Source: UBA868 sp016776875
Lineage (GTDB): Bacteria > Pseudomonadota > Gammaproteobacteria > Arenicellales > UBA868
Length of the DNA stretch: 64,000 bases
Assembly (NCBI GenBank): GCA_051201585.1
Contig: CP179198.1
Location: 1,426,001-1,490,000 of the forward strand
Reading direction: 5' to 3'
Made by a program: the position numbers and the translations under genes. Numbering within the stretch: position 1 is the first letter of the stretch; the number at the start of each line of letters is the position of its first letter. Under the pieces are notes generated by a model that had not been told where the DNA came from, ran no database searches, and saw only the letters and a list, made by a program, of their open reading frames with translations. Positions 63,711 to 64,000 of this stretch are shown piece by piece.

Positions 63711-64000
63711 TTATACGCTATTGGAGCTCTGTCCATGAAAATTCCTCAAAAACTCCCGAGCAAATTCCTGAAATCGCCCCGCTGCCACGGCTTTGCGAAT
63801 ATCGGCCATCAGATTTTGAAAAAACATCAAGTTGTGTATCGTGCAAAGGCGAGGGCCTAATAATTCACCGGTGACATGCAAATGTCGCAGATAAGAACGA
63901 CTGAATTTTTCGGCAGCTTACGCAGTCACAGGTCGAATCAACCGGCGCACTATCCAGGCGATTCACCGCATTTTTTAATCGAACAACGCCCGAACGGGTA
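63711..64000 (-). CDS. tgt: Queuine tRNA-ribosyltransferase, C-terminal part (partial, with a frameshift)
   Basis: Tgt exchanges guanine 34 for preQ1 in tRNAs with GUN anticodons. Only the C-terminal end is inside the window. It shows VRLKNAVNRLDSAPVDSTCD, the zinc site CDCVSCRK, then after a 1-base slip in a T5 run at 63906-63910 (plus strand) FSRSYLRHLHVTGELLGPRL and CTIHNLMFFQNLMADIRKAV to TAA at 63711. It is upstream of yajC, the usual tgt-yajC-secD order. Confidence 0.92.

Noticed and set aside
1..64000. CRISPR arrays, insertion sequences, prophage or toxin-antitoxin genes
   Set aside because: I looked for spaced repeats, transposase or integrase motifs and small paired genes and saw none.

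Overview
The window looks like chromosomal DNA of a free-living, probably marine gammaproteobacterium with GC content near 50 percent by eye. The evidence is gene order: tpiA-secG-tRNA-Leu(GAG)-nuo, guaB-guaA-tadA, ndk-rlmN-pilW-rodZ-hisS-yfgM-bamB-der, and tgt-yajC-secD-secF-nrdR-ribD-ribE-ribB-nusB-thiL-pgpA. nuoC and nuoD are separate, unlike the enterobacterial fusion. I cannot name the genus from sequence alone.

Layout. 1-8925: nuoA to nuoJ (complex I) on the minus strand behind a good sigma70-type promoter (8946-8974). 9015-12765: two accessory genes, a large SAM methyltransferase and a membrane glycosyltransferase, on either side of tRNA-Leu(GAG). 12999-19133: secG, tpiA, glmM, folP, ftsH and rlmE, all minus. 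19186-23138: yhbY and a TANGO2/NRDE gene (plus), hflD and a Gfo/Idh oxidoreductase (minus), and a threonine aldolase (plus). 23191-34775: a catabolic block with a fused 2-oxoacid (indolepyruvate-type) ferredoxin oxidoreductase, an MttB-family methyltransferase, a fatty acid hydroxylase, an aldehyde dehydrogenase and a choline-dehydrogenase-like flavoprotein on the minus strand, with a LysR and a GlxA/GbdR-type regulator on the plus strand. This block reads as quaternary-amine or other methylated-amine use. 34772-38039: tadA followed by a small AT-rich island (methyltransferase plus PhyH dioxygenase). 38040-53828: guaA and guaB, a small exported protein, xseA, the der-to-ndk operon, mtaB, iscA and trmJ. 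53955-55143: suhB and fdxA. 55173-64000: the riboflavin/thiamine and Sec-DF operon, ending in a partial tgt.

The most interesting structure is a 114-bp imperfect direct repeat (about 89 of 114 positions identical by hand count, no gaps) covering the 5' end and leader of tadA. It lies on both sides of the 2.7-kb island. The two copies share a perfect 24-bp core at the inner end of one and outer end of the other, as in an attL/attR pair: intact tadA sits on one side and a truncated tadA start on the other. No recombinase is visible inside.

Quality warning. Nine single-base indels break otherwise typical genes (nuoH, nuoG, hflD, the LysR gene, the GlxA gene, xseA twice, yajC, tgt). tpiA has an in-frame TAG, and two genes (nrdR and the island methyltransferase) lack a normal start codon exactly where one is expected. 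Because many of these genes are essential, sequencing or assembly error is the likeliest cause, and I annotate them as whole genes. Other notable points are a probable leaderless guaB, a RibB whose RibA half lacks its zinc cysteines, and the absence of ribH, ispG and iscRSU from places where relatives often carry them.
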